Of a DNA stretch of 32,303 nt, positions 22,024-29,784 are shown in pieces. The position numbers were made by a program, and so were the translations under genes. Positions within the stretch are counted from its first letter, which is position 1, and every line of letters begins with the position of its first letter. Below the pieces are notes generated by a model, which had not been told where the DNA came from, ran no database searches, and saw nothing but the letters and a program-made list of their open reading frames with translations. The stretch spans positions 1 through 32,303 of the forward strand of contig CAMBFZ010000030.1 of NCBI GenBank assembly GCA_945866125.1, read 5' to 3'. This stretch comes from Bordetella parapertussis. GTDB taxonomy: Bacteria; Pseudomonadota; Gammaproteobacteria; Burkholderiales; Burkholderiaceae_D.

Positions 22024-23001
22024 TTAAAGGACGTTGGCGACACCGGCGCTATGTGCCTGCTGGTCGGCATGATAAGAACTGCGCACCATCGCTCCCACCG
22101 CCGCGTGGACAAACCCCATTTTTTTTGCCTCTTCTTCAAACATCTTGAAGACATCCGGATGCACGTAGCGCCGCACCGGCAGATGCTCGCCGCTAGGCAT
22201 CAGGTATTGTCCGATCGTGAGCATATCCACATCGTGTGCGCGTAGATCCCGCATCACCTGCAAAATCTCGTCGTCGGTCTCGCCCAGACCGACCATGATG
22301 CCCGATTTGGTTGGGGTATCCGGATGCATCGCCTTGAAGCGTTTGAGCAGGTTGAGCGAATAATCGTAATCGGAGCCGGGCCGTGCTTCGCGGTAGAGGC
22401 GTGGCACGGTTTCCAGATTGTGGTTCATTACGTCCGGCGGCGCGGCCTGCAAAATTTCTAACGCACGGTCCATGCGGCCGCGAAAATCTGGCGTGAGAAT
22501 CTCAATGCGCGTAGCCGGTGATAGTGCCCGCACCCGCTGTATGCAGGCCACAAAATGGCCAGCACCACCATCACGCAGATCATCGCGGTCTACCGAGGTA
22601 ATGACGACGTAGTTGAGTTTTAAGGCCGCGATGGTACGGGCAAGATTTTCCGGTTCATCGGCATCGAGCGGATCAGGGCGGCCATGACCGACATCGCAAA
22701 ACGGGCAACGACGGGTGCACTTGTCGCCCATGATCATAAAGGTCGCGGTACCTTTGCCGAAGCATTCGCCGATATTCGGACAAGACGCTTCTTCGCAAAC
22801 GGTTACGAGCTTGTTGGCGCGAAGGATATCTTTTATTTCATAAAAACGCGTCGTTGGGGACGCGGCCTTGACGCGTATCCAATCTGGCTTGGGCAGTCGA
22901 TCAGCGGGGATAATCTTGATTGGAATACGCGCCGTTTTACCCGCGCCTTTTTGTTTTTCGGAGGGATTGTATGGAGGCGTTGCGGAATCGTTGGAAGCCA
23001 T
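22024..23001 (-). CDS. lipA: Lipoyl synthase
   Basis: LipA is a radical-SAM enzyme that inserts two sulfurs into protein-bound octanoyl groups. From ATG 23001 the protein has 325 residues. The auxiliary cluster cysteines are Cys69, Cys74 and Cys80 in VCEEASCPNIGEC, and the radical-SAM cluster is Cys95-x3-Cys99-x2-Cys102 in CTRRCPFC. The family blocks ITSVDRDDLRDGGA and VMNHNLETV follow, and the C-terminal RSSYHA contains the serine that ligates the auxiliary cluster. The frame stays open upstream into lipB, but that extension is unlike the family. It lies 35 bases after lipB, so the pair that makes lipoyl groups is expressed together. Confidence 0.97.
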   Translation of the reverse strand: MASNDSATPPYNPSEKQKGAGKTARIPIKIIPADRLPKPDWIRVKAASPTTRFYEIKDILRANKLVTVCEEASCPNIGECFGKGTATFMIMGDKCTRRCPFCDVGHGRPDPLDADEPENLARTIAALKLNYVVITSVDRDDLRDGGAGHFVACIQRVRALSPATRIEILTPDFRGRMDRALEILQAAPPDVMNHNLETVPRLYREARPGSDYDYSLNLLKRFKAMHPDTPTKSGIMVGLGETDDEILQVMRDLRAHDVDMLTIGQYLMPSGEHLPVRRYVHPDVFKMFEEEAKKMGFVHAAVGAMVRSSYHADQQAHSAGVANVL

Positions 23002-23036
23002 CGTGTATAGGGCAGCACGCGCTGCAACCGAGTTAT

Positions 23037-23720
23037 TTACGGCGCAGGAGACAGTGCAGCCTGTCCTTTCAGTTGTTCGATCAAATTTGCGGCTAGTGCC
23101 TGTTGTACTTCGGCCAGTGGCACCTGCACGCCCAGGGTGTTCATATCGACGGTGGCCAGACCTGCATAGCCACAAGGATTGATCCATGAAAAAGGAGTCA
23201 GGTCCATGGCGACATTCAGCGCCACGCCGTGGTAAGTGCAGCCGTTGCCACGAATTTTCAAGCCCAGTGCTGCGATTTTAGCGCCCTGCCAGAGGCCATC
23301 GGCGAGGTAGATGCCGGGCGCACCCGCCTTGCGCATACCATTAAGATTATACGCCGCGAGGGTGTCGATGACAGCCTGCTCAATGCGGCTGACAAACTCG
23401 CGCGGCAGCAGTCGTGACGGTTGATGTCGACGCAGATCAAGCAGAGGGTAAATGATTGCTTGCCCCGGCCCGTGATAAGTGACCTCGCCACCGCGATCGG
23501 TTTGTACGATGGGAATCGCGTGGGCATCTAATATATGGCTCGTGTCGGCGGCAAGCCCGAGGGTGAAAACGGGCGCGTGCTCGACTAACCATAATGCATC
23601 GGCAGATTCGGCGGTTCGGGTATCGGTATAGCCACGCATCGCCGCAAAGGTGTGCGCGTAATCCTCAAATCCGCGCTGGACAATTTGCGGTGAGGGGAAA
23701 AAAATTGAGTTGGCTGGCAT
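23037..23720 (-). CDS. lipB: Octanoyl-ACP:protein octanoyltransferase
   Basis: LipB moves octanoate from acyl carrier protein to a lysine of lipoate-dependent enzymes, feeding LipA. The 227-residue protein carries TDRGGEVTYHGPGQ, the block KIAALGLKIRGNGCTYHGVA with Lys148, and the acyl-enzyme cysteine Cys183 in INPCGYAG. Lys and Cys are the catalytic pair of the family. It sits between a ybeD-like gene (24 bases upstream) and lipA, the same order as E. coli dacA-ybeD-lipB-lipA. Confidence 0.96.
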   Translation of the reverse strand: MPANSIFFPSPQIVQRGFEDYAHTFAAMRGYTDTRTAESADALWLVEHAPVFTLGLAADTSHILDAHAIPIVQTDRGGEVTYHGPGQAIIYPLLDLRRHQPSRLLPREFVSRIEQAVIDTLAAYNLNGMRKAGAPGIYLADGLWQGAKIAALGLKIRGNGCTYHGVALNVAMDLTPFSWINPCGYAGLATVDMNTLGVQVPLAEVQQALAANLIEQLKGQAALSPAP

Positions 23721-23744
23721 GCGCGTACAGCGTGCTCCGAAAAA

Positions 23745-24014
23745 TTACAGTACTACTTTGACCATCGGGTGTGACGATAGCGCCCGATACAGATTGTCGA
23801 GTTGTTCACGGCTGGTGGCGCGCACGGTGACGGTAAGCGCCAAATAGGTGCCTTTGGTCGACGGGCGCATGGTCATTTTGCTGGCATCAAAGTCCGGGTC
23901 ATGCAGCGTGACTAATTCGAGCATTGTCTGCGCAAACGCGTCTTGCATGACGCCCATGATTTTGATCGGGAAATCAGAGGGATAAACAATCAAACTCTCA
24001 GCGGGTTCGGTCAT
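23745..24014 (-). CDS. ybeD: YbeD-like DUF493 protein
   Basis: This 89-residue protein matches the YbeD/DUF493 family, a small ACT-like fold of unknown role that is almost always next to lipB. Recognisable segments are LIVYPSDFPIKIMGV at the start and YLALTVTVRATSREQLDNLY near the middle, ending SHPMVKVVL. The genes before and after it are 21 and 24 bases away, so it is in the dacA-lipA transcript. Its position suggests a link to lipoylation, but this is only guilt by association. Confidence 0.9.
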   Translation of the reverse strand: MTEPAESLIVYPSDFPIKIMGVMQDAFAQTMLELVTLHDPDFDASKMTMRPSTKGTYLALTVTVRATSREQLDNLYRALSSHPMVKVVL

Positions 24015-24035
24015 GATAAAAAAATCACAAAAAGA

Positions 24036-25178
24036 TTAGTGCAGCAGCAGCCGCACCGAGTCAAACGCGCGACCGACAATGCTTGCTTCGTTGACTTGCT
24101 CGAGTGCCTGTAATGGCAATGTGCTGATGACTTTTCCATCGGCCATCATCTTTAAAGTGCCAACCCGGCTGAATTGACGGATTGGCGCCACCAACGGGTC
24201 GGGACGCTCTACGACCGGCTTGAGTTTGGGATTAAAGCCGCGCGGCAAAGTGATATACACGTCTTGATTAAAGCCGAGCTTGATATCGTTTTGCGAGCCC
24301 TTCCACACCGACGGGGTTACTACGGCCTGACCTTTTGTATAAATTTTGATGGTATCGAAATTGAGAAATCCCCAATTCAGTAGTTTTTGACTTTCCTGCG
24401 CACGTACCGCATCCGAATCTGTTCCCAGCACGACCGAGATCAGCCGTCGTTCGCCGCTGCCATTGGGACGTTTGGCCGACGCAATTAAGCAATAGCCAGC
24501 GGCTTGCGTGTGACCAGTTTTCATGCCGTCGACGGTGGCGTCTAACCACAGCAGACGATTACGATTGGGTTGGGTGATTTTGTTGTAGGTAAAGCTCTTG
24601 GTGGAATAAATTTTGTAGAGGTCCGGGAAGTCCGCAACCAGGCGCGCAGCCAGTATCGATAAGTCGCGCGCAGTCGAATAATTGTCCGGGCTAGGCAGGC
24701 CATGCGGATTGGCAAAGCGCGTTGACTTGAGCCCCATACGTTGGGCTTCACGATTCATCAGGTCGGCAAATGCTGCCTCGGTACCGGCAACCGCTTCCGC
24801 GAGCGAGACAGCGGCGTCATTGCCGGATTGGACGATGAGTCCGTACAACAGATCGTTGACCCGTACTGGCATGCTCGGTTCGATAAACATCTTGGAGCTA
24901 TCGCCGTCGACTTTCCATGCATTGTTGGACACGGTGATGGTCTGGTTCAGATCGAGTCGCTTGTCGCGGATGGCCGAGAAGGCCAGATAGGCCGTCATGA
25001 TCTTGGTGAGCGAAGCCGGTTCGATGCGCAAGTCGGCATCTTGCGAGCCTAAAATCTGGTTACTGGTGGCGTCGAGCAGTAACCACGAACGCGCGGCAAT
25101 GGTGGGCGCTGGCAGTGATTGTGCTGAAGCGGTGCAAATAACAAAAAAGGTCGCACAGGCGGCGAAAAAATTCTTCAT
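24036..25178 (-). CDS. dacA: D-alanyl-D-alanine carboxypeptidase (PBP5/6 type)
   Basis: This periplasmic enzyme trims the terminal D-Ala from peptidoglycan stems. From ATG 25178 the 380-residue precursor has a signal peptide (MKNFFAACATFFVICTASAQ). The active-site motifs follow: Ser56-Leu-Thr-Lys59, Ser118-Gly-Asn120 and Lys220-Thr-Gly222 in GMKTGHTQAAGY. After the catalytic domain comes the beta-rich PBP5 C-terminal domain, ending in an amphipathic segment (ASIVGRAFDSVRLLLH) that could anchor it to the membrane. An upstream ATG in frame would mask the signal peptide and overlap the promoter. It heads dacA-ybeD-lipB-lipA. The symbol dacC would fit equally. Confidence 0.95.
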   Translation of the reverse strand: MKNFFAACATFFVICTASAQSLPAPTIAARSWLLLDATSNQILGSQDADLRIEPASLTKIMTAYLAFSAIRDKRLDLNQTITVSNNAWKVDGDSSKMFIEPSMPVRVNDLLYGLIVQSGNDAAVSLAEAVAGTEAAFADLMNREAQRMGLKSTRFANPHGLPSPDNYSTARDLSILAARLVADFPDLYKIYSTKSFTYNKITQPNRNRLLWLDATVDGMKTGHTQAAGYCLIASAKRPNGSGERRLISVVLGTDSDAVRAQESQKLLNWGFLNFDTIKIYTKGQAVVTPSVWKGSQNDIKLGFNQDVYITLPRGFNPKLKPVVERPDPLVAPIRQFSRVGTLKMMADGKVISTLPLQALEQVNEASIVGRAFDSVRLLLH

Positions 25179-25226
25179 TAACGATGGGATTTTCAGAATA
25201 GAGATAAGGGCAAAATGCACGCCACG

Positions 25227-25232
25227 ATTATA
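25227..25232 (-). promoter_or_regulatory. -10 element of the dacA-lipA operon
   Basis: A perfect TATAAT reads on the minus strand at 25232-25227, 49 bases before the dacA start. No good -35 is placed 16-18 bases away, so recognition may need an activator or be weak. Confidence 0.55.
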
Positions 25233-25247
25233 GCGCCGCCAGCGTTC

Positions 25248-25874
25248 TTAGCGTTGCCAGAGTTCGAGCAGTAGCTGTTTTATATGATGCAGCTTGCGAT
25301 GAAAAAAATGGTCGGCACCTGGTATGACGATAACGGGCAGGTCTTGTGGTCGCGCCCAGTCAAATACATCGGCAAGTGGGATGGTGTCATCCTGTTCACC
25401 ATGAATGACAATGGTGTTGACCGGGACGGCAGGCATGGCCCATTTGCCGGCGGCCGTGCCGATGAGGGCAAGCCGTTCGGCGGGCTTGCCTTGCTCTTGG
25501 AGTCGTTGCTGCAATTGCGCCTGCACGAAGGTGCCAAATGAGAATCCGGCCAGTGCAACTGGCACGTTAGGATAGTGCGCGCACAGGTGCGCGTGCAGTA
25601 CCGCCATATCGTCGGTTTCGCCTATGCCTGCATCGTGGCTGCCGGCCGACCGACCAACCCCGCGAAAATTCATCCGGGCGCTGGCGTAGCCGAGCGCGAC
25701 AAAGGCACGCGCGAGTGTCTGTGCGACTTTGTTGTCCATCGTGCCGCCATACAGCGGATGCGGATGCGCGACCAAGGCAACGCCGCGTGGGGCGCCGTCT
25801 GCTGGCAGATCAAGCTTGCATTCGAGCGCGCCGGCCGCGCCCGTGACAAAAAATTCTTGGGTTTGCGCGTTCAT
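25248..25874 (-). CDS. Small alpha/beta hydrolase
   Basis: The 208-residue cytoplasmic protein has the alpha/beta-hydrolase signature of a widespread proteobacterial family: VALVAHPHPLYGGTMDNKV (oxyanion region), MNFRGVGRSAGSHDAG, nucleophile elbow GFSFG, the acidic residue in HGEQDDTIPL, and the catalytic histidine in GADHFFH. Relatives are annotated as hydrolases or esterases with unknown substrate. There is no signal peptide. It lies ten bases after the ferredoxin gene, so the two are co-transcribed. I see nothing that fixes the natural substrate. Confidence 0.85.
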   Translation of the reverse strand: MNAQTQEFFVTGAAGALECKLDLPADGAPRGVALVAHPHPLYGGTMDNKVAQTLARAFVALGYASARMNFRGVGRSAGSHDAGIGETDDMAVLHAHLCAHYPNVPVALAGFSFGTFVQAQLQQRLQEQGKPAERLALIGTAAGKWAMPAVPVNTIVIHGEQDDTIPLADVFDWARPQDLPVIVIPGADHFFHRKLHHIKQLLLELWQR

Positions 25875-25884
25875 GCGATGAATT

Positions 25885-26202
25885 TTAGATTTTCAGGCGC
25901 TCGACCACTTTGCCACCGACCAGATGGACATCGACAATTTCATCGATATCGTGTTCATCGACATAGGTGTACCAGGTCCCTTCGGGGTAAACCACCAGTA
26001 CCGGGCCTTCTTCGCAGCGGTCCAGGCAGCCTGCCTTGTTGATGCGAATTTTGCCATGCCCGTTAAGATCTAATGCTTTGAGGCGGCGCTTAGCATGCTC
26101 TTGTGCTGACTTTGCCCCGCGATCAGCGCAACAGACGCGGCCATCGTCGCGCTCATTAATACAAAAAAATACGTGATGTTGATAGTAAGGTGTGTCGCTC
26201 AT
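25885..26202 (-). CDS. Thioredoxin-like [2Fe-2S] ferredoxin
   Basis: This 105-residue protein belongs to the small ferredoxins with a thioredoxin fold that are related to the NuoE and HoxE N-terminal domains. The four cluster ligands expected are Cys14 in HVFFCINERD, Cys24 or Cys25 in GRVCC, and Cys59 and Cys63 in NKAGCLDRCEEGP. GTWYTYVDEHDIDEIV is typical of the family. The start at 26202 fits the family and has GGAC upstream; a longer open frame into the intergenic space has no family resemblance. Electron partners are unknown. It leads into the alpha/beta hydrolase gene. Confidence 0.9.
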   Translation of the reverse strand: MSDTPYYQHHVFFCINERDDGRVCCADRGAKSAQEHAKRRLKALDLNGHGKIRINKAGCLDRCEEGPVLVVYPEGTWYTYVDEHDIDEIVDVHLVGGKVVERLKI

Positions 26203-26260
26203 AGGATGTCCGTTGATGGCAGCAGGAGGCAGGGCATGATACACCGCCACTGGAGGTTTT

Positions 26261-27415
26261 TTAGTCTGTGCGATGGGTGCGGTGGGTGAGGAACCAGAGC
26301 GCAAAAAATGGCCAGGTCAAGGACAGGAACTGCGCGGCGCCATTGAAATTGAGGAATTTTCCCTGCACCCAATCCTGCAGGCTTGACAAAAAATACGGAT
26401 TGGCCGGTGCCATATTGAGTGCGAGTAAGCCGATCAGCAGCGCAAAAATCGCCGCGCGTCGTTGGGCAATCGCCGGCGCTAAGGATAAGCCACCGAGCAT
26501 GATGGTGCCCACAACCAGGCCACCTGCTGCGCTTGGCGTGAGCCAGGTGAAGGCATTATCTGGCGTAAAAAGTAGCGCGCTGGCGACTGCTTTGGTGGCA
26601 AGGGTGGCACCCACCAGAATCATCGCCAGCAAAGTCTTGGGCGCATCGCTTCGCATTTGACACAGCAAGGTCAGCACTGCACCGGTCATGCAGCAAGCAG
26701 TGATGATCACTTCAGCCATCAGATACTGTTCGACCGTAACGCTGTATTCATTCCAAAAAAGTAGCTGGTTTAGGTCGATCGGGACGGCCATCCAGTCCGA
26801 TAGCCAGCCTGAGATTACTGGCAAGAGCTGACCATGCCCAAACAGATAAGCTTGCGGATAAACCTGGGCCAGCGGCCACAGACCGACAATGACTAGACCA
26901 CGACTGGCCTGATCCGAAAACCAACGATGGCGCAAGGCACGCAACTGACTTTGCTCGAGAAACTGTTCTCGCATCCAGTTACCCACCAAGGCGCCGGCGG
27001 CGAGCCCCATTGAGTTGGTCAGAATATCAAGATTACTCGGCACCCTTGAAGGCAGGTAAGTTTGCACGCCCTCCATCAGGGTGGCTAACAACACACCAAA
27101 GATAACGGTTACTGCCACCGCCTGAGCGCCGCGCAGCAAAGGGTACAGTGCCAGCACAGTTAGCGCACCCAGCGGCACATAGCCGGCCACATTGACGGCC
27201 AGATCAAACGCGGTCCAGTAGCGTGGCATGTGTTCGGTCAGAAAAGCCCAAGGCGCGAGCCCGTTATCTCGCCAGCCGGAGAGCGGATACCAGCTTGCAT
27301 AGACCACCAGCAGGCCATAAAACAGCAGGCCAATACGCACGAAAGCCGACGCTCTGCCCATGTTCGAAGCAGATGCCGGCGTGCGCGTTGCGGTGAGAAG
27401 GGCGGAGTCGGACAT
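26261..27415 (-). CDS. VanZ family membrane protein
   Basis: The 384-residue protein starts with a VanZ-like domain (about residues 25-135). Its features are FYGLLVVYASWYPLSGW, the block FDLAVNVAGYVPLGALTVL, and the acidic motif LMEGVQTYLPSRVPSNLDIL before NSMGLAAGALVG. The second half has several more membrane segments without a domain I recognise. VanZ proteins confer low teicoplanin resistance in enterococci, but the role of proteobacterial members is unknown. ATG 27415 is used; a very long upstream extension in the same frame runs antisense to birA and is rejected. It diverges from birA across 70 bases and is followed after 58 bases by the ferredoxin gene. Confidence 0.85.
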   Translation of the reverse strand: MSDSALLTATRTPASASNMGRASAFVRIGLLFYGLLVVYASWYPLSGWRDNGLAPWAFLTEHMPRYWTAFDLAVNVAGYVPLGALTVLALYPLLRGAQAVAVTVIFGVLLATLMEGVQTYLPSRVPSNLDILTNSMGLAAGALVGNWMREQFLEQSQLRALRHRWFSDQASRGLVIVGLWPLAQVYPQAYLFGHGQLLPVISGWLSDWMAVPIDLNQLLFWNEYSVTVEQYLMAEVIITACCMTGAVLTLLCQMRSDAPKTLLAMILVGATLATKAVASALLFTPDNAFTWLTPSAAGGLVVGTIMLGGLSLAPAIAQRRAAIFALLIGLLALNMAPANPYFLSSLQDWVQGKFLNFNGAAQFLSLTWPFFALWFLTHRTHRTD

Positions 27416-27485
27416 GGCTGGCAGTGTAAGGGAGTTTGCCTGAACCGTCACCCGCAGAGCCGTGCATGCCGATACAATGCTGGCC

Positions 27486-28310
27486 ATGAATTCTTCCCTT
27501 GATGCGGGGCTGATTGCCAGCCTCTCCAATGCTGCTGCACATGGATTGACGGTCGAGGTGGTCGCCGCCACCGGCTCCACCAACGCCGATTTGCGCGCCC
27601 GTCTTGGCGATTTGTCCCAACCTTTTCTGCTAGCAGCCGAGCAGCAGTCTGCCGGTCGTGGGCGTGCCGGACGCAGCTGGCAGGTAGCGCCCGGTGAGAG
27701 TCTGTGTTTCTCGCTGGCCTGGCGGTTTAATGGCTCGCTTGCCAATTTGTCAGGCTTGCCGCTGGCTGTTGGTGTGGTGCTGGCCGAAGTGCTTAACGCG
27801 CGCGGCTGGCCGGTTACGCTCAAATGGCCCAATGATTTATTAATGAAGGGACTTAAGCTTGGCGGGATTCTGATCGAGACAGTACCTGTGCGTGATATCG
27901 GCATGAACAAAGACGCGGTCTGGGCCGTGATCGGTGTGGGGATCAATGCGCATCAAAGCCAGCAGTTGTCCGATGCGGTGGGCCACGCCATTGCGGCGCT
28001 TGACACCAGCCCGGTGGATCTCAATGGCCTGCTCGCAGCGTGTGCCGATGCACTCGCCAGCGCGATGCTGGAATTCGATCGTACCGGTCTGGGGAGTTTT
28101 GCGGCGCGCTGGGAAAGCTTGCATGCGCATGCCGGCAAACAGGTCTGGCTAGTGGAGGCCGGGCAGGTTCTGCATCAGGGCATTGCGCGCGGTATCGACG
28201 CGAGCGGTCGGTTGCTACTCGACACCGGCGCGGGTGACGTCGCCATTGCCGCCGGCGATGTGTCGCTGCGTGCCAATCTGCCTGAGGGGCCGCATGCTGC
28301 TGCTCATTGA
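27486..28310 (+). CDS. birA: Biotin-[acetyl-CoA-carboxylase] ligase (no DNA-binding domain)
   Basis: BirA attaches biotin to the carboxyl carrier protein of acetyl-CoA carboxylase. The 274-residue product starts directly with the catalytic core: TGSTNADLRARL, AEQQSAGRGRAGRSWQ (the biotinyl-adenylate loop), LKWPNDLL, and VIGVGINAH, and ends with the small C-terminal domain. The N-terminal winged-helix repressor domain of E. coli BirA is absent. ATGs at 27477 and 27486 and a GTG at 27462 are possible starts; 27486 fits best. TACAAT (27473-27478) lies just before it, hinting at a leaderless transcript. The 3' end overlaps coaX by 17 bases in another frame. Confidence 0.92.
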   Translation: MNSSLDAGLIASLSNAAAHGLTVEVVAATGSTNADLRARLGDLSQPFLLAAEQQSAGRGRAGRSWQVAPGESLCFSLAWRFNGSLANLSGLPLAVGVVLAEVLNARGWPVTLKWPNDLLMKGLKLGGILIETVPVRDIGMNKDAVWAVIGVGINAHQSQQLSDAVGHAIAALDTSPVDLNGLLAACADALASAMLEFDRTGLGSFAARWESLHAHAGKQVWLVEAGQVLHQGIARGIDASGRLLLDTGAGDVAIAAGDVSLRANLPEGPHAAAH

Positions 28311-29052
28311 CGCGGGCAATACGCGCATCAAATGGGCCGCACAGGTTGCAGGACAGCCCGTGGGCGACTGGTTTGCGATGGGCTCTGTGACGCATGCCGG
28401 ACTCGCCGGGTTGGCTGCGCAGTGGCAGGCCCTATCGGTTGATCAGGTGTTGATCTCGAACGTGGCCGGCGAGCAGATCGCGGCACAATTAACCCAGCAG
28501 CTGACAGCTTTGCAGCCGGCGCCGCCGTCATGGCAGTGGTTTCGGTCTGTGCCGCATTGCGCGGGCGTTCTCAACTCCTACCGCGAGCCCCAGCAACTCG
28601 GCAGTGACCGCTTTGCCTCCCTGATCGGCGCCCGCCATCTGTTTCCCAATCAGTCGTTGCTGGTGGTCACTTGCGGCACGGCCACTACCATTGACGCACT
28701 TGATGCCGACGGTCGTTTCGCAGGCGGGATGATTCTGCCGGGGCTAGCCACTATGGCGCAGTCGCTGGCACTAAACACGGCACAGCTGCCTGCCATCGCA
28801 GAGCTGCACTTCGCGCATCTGTTTGCGGACAATACCCAAGACGCCATCATCAGCGGCTGCATGAGTGCGCAGGTCGGCGCGATCAGCCTTGCACTGACTC
28901 GACGCGCTGGTCCGCCAGCGCATTGCATTCTTTCGGGCGGCGCGGCTTCTTTTATTGCGCCTCACCTGCCCGGCCCATGTGAGCGCGTCGATAATCTGGT
29001 GCTGATTGGGTTAGCGGCCGCCTTTGCGGCGCAGCAGAGGCCGGGCCAATGA
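28294..29052 (+). CDS. coaX: Type III pantothenate kinase
   Basis: CoaX phosphorylates pantothenate with ATP in the first step of coenzyme A synthesis and is not feedback-inhibited like the type I enzyme. The 252-residue protein has the ASKHA-fold motifs: the phosphate loop MLLLIDAGNTRIKWA, the pantothenate and metal region LGSDRFASLIGARHLF, VTCGTATTIDAL, and FAGGMILPGL. It starts inside the end of birA (17-base overlap) and overlaps the next gene by four bases. Pairing with birA is common in betaproteobacteria. Confidence 0.95.
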   Translation: MLLLIDAGNTRIKWAAQVAGQPVGDWFAMGSVTHAGLAGLAAQWQALSVDQVLISNVAGEQIAAQLTQQLTALQPAPPSWQWFRSVPHCAGVLNSYREPQQLGSDRFASLIGARHLFPNQSLLVVTCGTATTIDALDADGRFAGGMILPGLATMAQSLALNTAQLPAIAELHFAHLFADNTQDAIISGCMSAQVGAISLALTRRAGPPAHCILSGGAASFIAPHLPGPCERVDNLVLIGLAAAFAAQQRPGQ

Positions 29053-29693
29053 TGAAATTTTTTTTCGCTTTGCTGGTCATGGCGAATCTGGTCCTGCTCA
29101 TTGCCCAGGGCTGGATGTCGGACGACGTTCGTGAGCCTGACCGTATTAGTCGACAATTCAACGCTGAGCGCATCATTTTATTGTCGCAAGAGCCTGCGCC
29201 AAGGCCTGCACTGCCGGCAGTGGCGCCACTGGCATCGCAGGCTTGTCTGGAGCTGGGAGATTTTTCAAAGCAGGCTGCCGCTGTTTTTGAGAAGCGCCTT
29301 GCGCAGCTTGCCTTGCCGGTGTTGCCAAAAAAACGCACTGTGATGGAGCCGCAGACGCAGATGGTTTTTGTGCCCCCGAAAAACGATGGCGCGGGTGCGG
29401 CACAGCGACTGGCGCAGCTGCGCGCACTTGGCTTTACCGACACCGTGATCTTGCAAGAGCCCTCCCAATGGCGCGGGGGGATTTCCCTGGGACTATTTAA
29501 AAGTAGTGAGTCGGCCAGGGCGCAACTCGAGCAGGTGCGTCGTGCCGGTGTGCCAGATGCGCGCATCGAGCCCTACCCGGTCGCCGCATCCCGGGCGGCG
29601 TATCAGTTGCGCGGACTGGATCAGGCGATGCGCTCGGCGGTACGCGCGATGGCGACCGATTTCCCCGGCATTGAGACCCGCTCTTGTGAATGA
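29049..29693 (+). CDS. SPOR-like membrane-anchored protein
   Basis: The 214-residue product has an N-terminal membrane anchor (FFFALLVMANLVLLIAQGW). A linker region follows, then a segment with two repeats of the SPOR-like form: one around SQACLELGDFSKQAAAVFEK and one around GGISLGLFKSSESARAQLEQ followed by VRRAGVPDARIEPYP. SPOR domains bind peptidoglycan stripped of stem peptides at division sites. Sequence identity to SPOR is weak, so the call rests on the repeat of the leucine-glycine-phenylalanine pattern and on position; this slot after birA-coaX is often filled by such proteins in Burkholderiales. The start overlaps the coaX stop (ATGA). Confidence 0.7.
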   Translation: MMKFFFALLVMANLVLLIAQGWMSDDVREPDRISRQFNAERIILLSQEPAPRPALPAVAPLASQACLELGDFSKQAAAVFEKRLAQLALPVLPKKRTVMEPQTQMVFVPPKNDGAGAAQRLAQLRALGFTDTVILQEPSQWRGGISLGLFKSSESARAQLEQVRRAGVPDARIEPYPVAASRAAYQLRGLDQAMRSAVRAMATDFPGIETRSCE

Positions 29694-29784
29694 CGCCGCT
29701 CGCGTGCGATGTAAAAACGAATGATCTGCGCGGCTACGAATCCATTTGGTTGTAAAATCTGAGCAAAATTTTTCTGGACTTCTC

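Noticed and set aside
23002..23187. Longer lipA start extending into lipB
   Set aside because: The extension overlaps lipB, is unlike the family, and the start at 23001 gives the usual N-terminus.
27416..27946. Upstream extension of the VanZ-like gene
   Set aside because: It runs antisense to birA and has no family resemblance; the first membrane segment follows the start at 27415.
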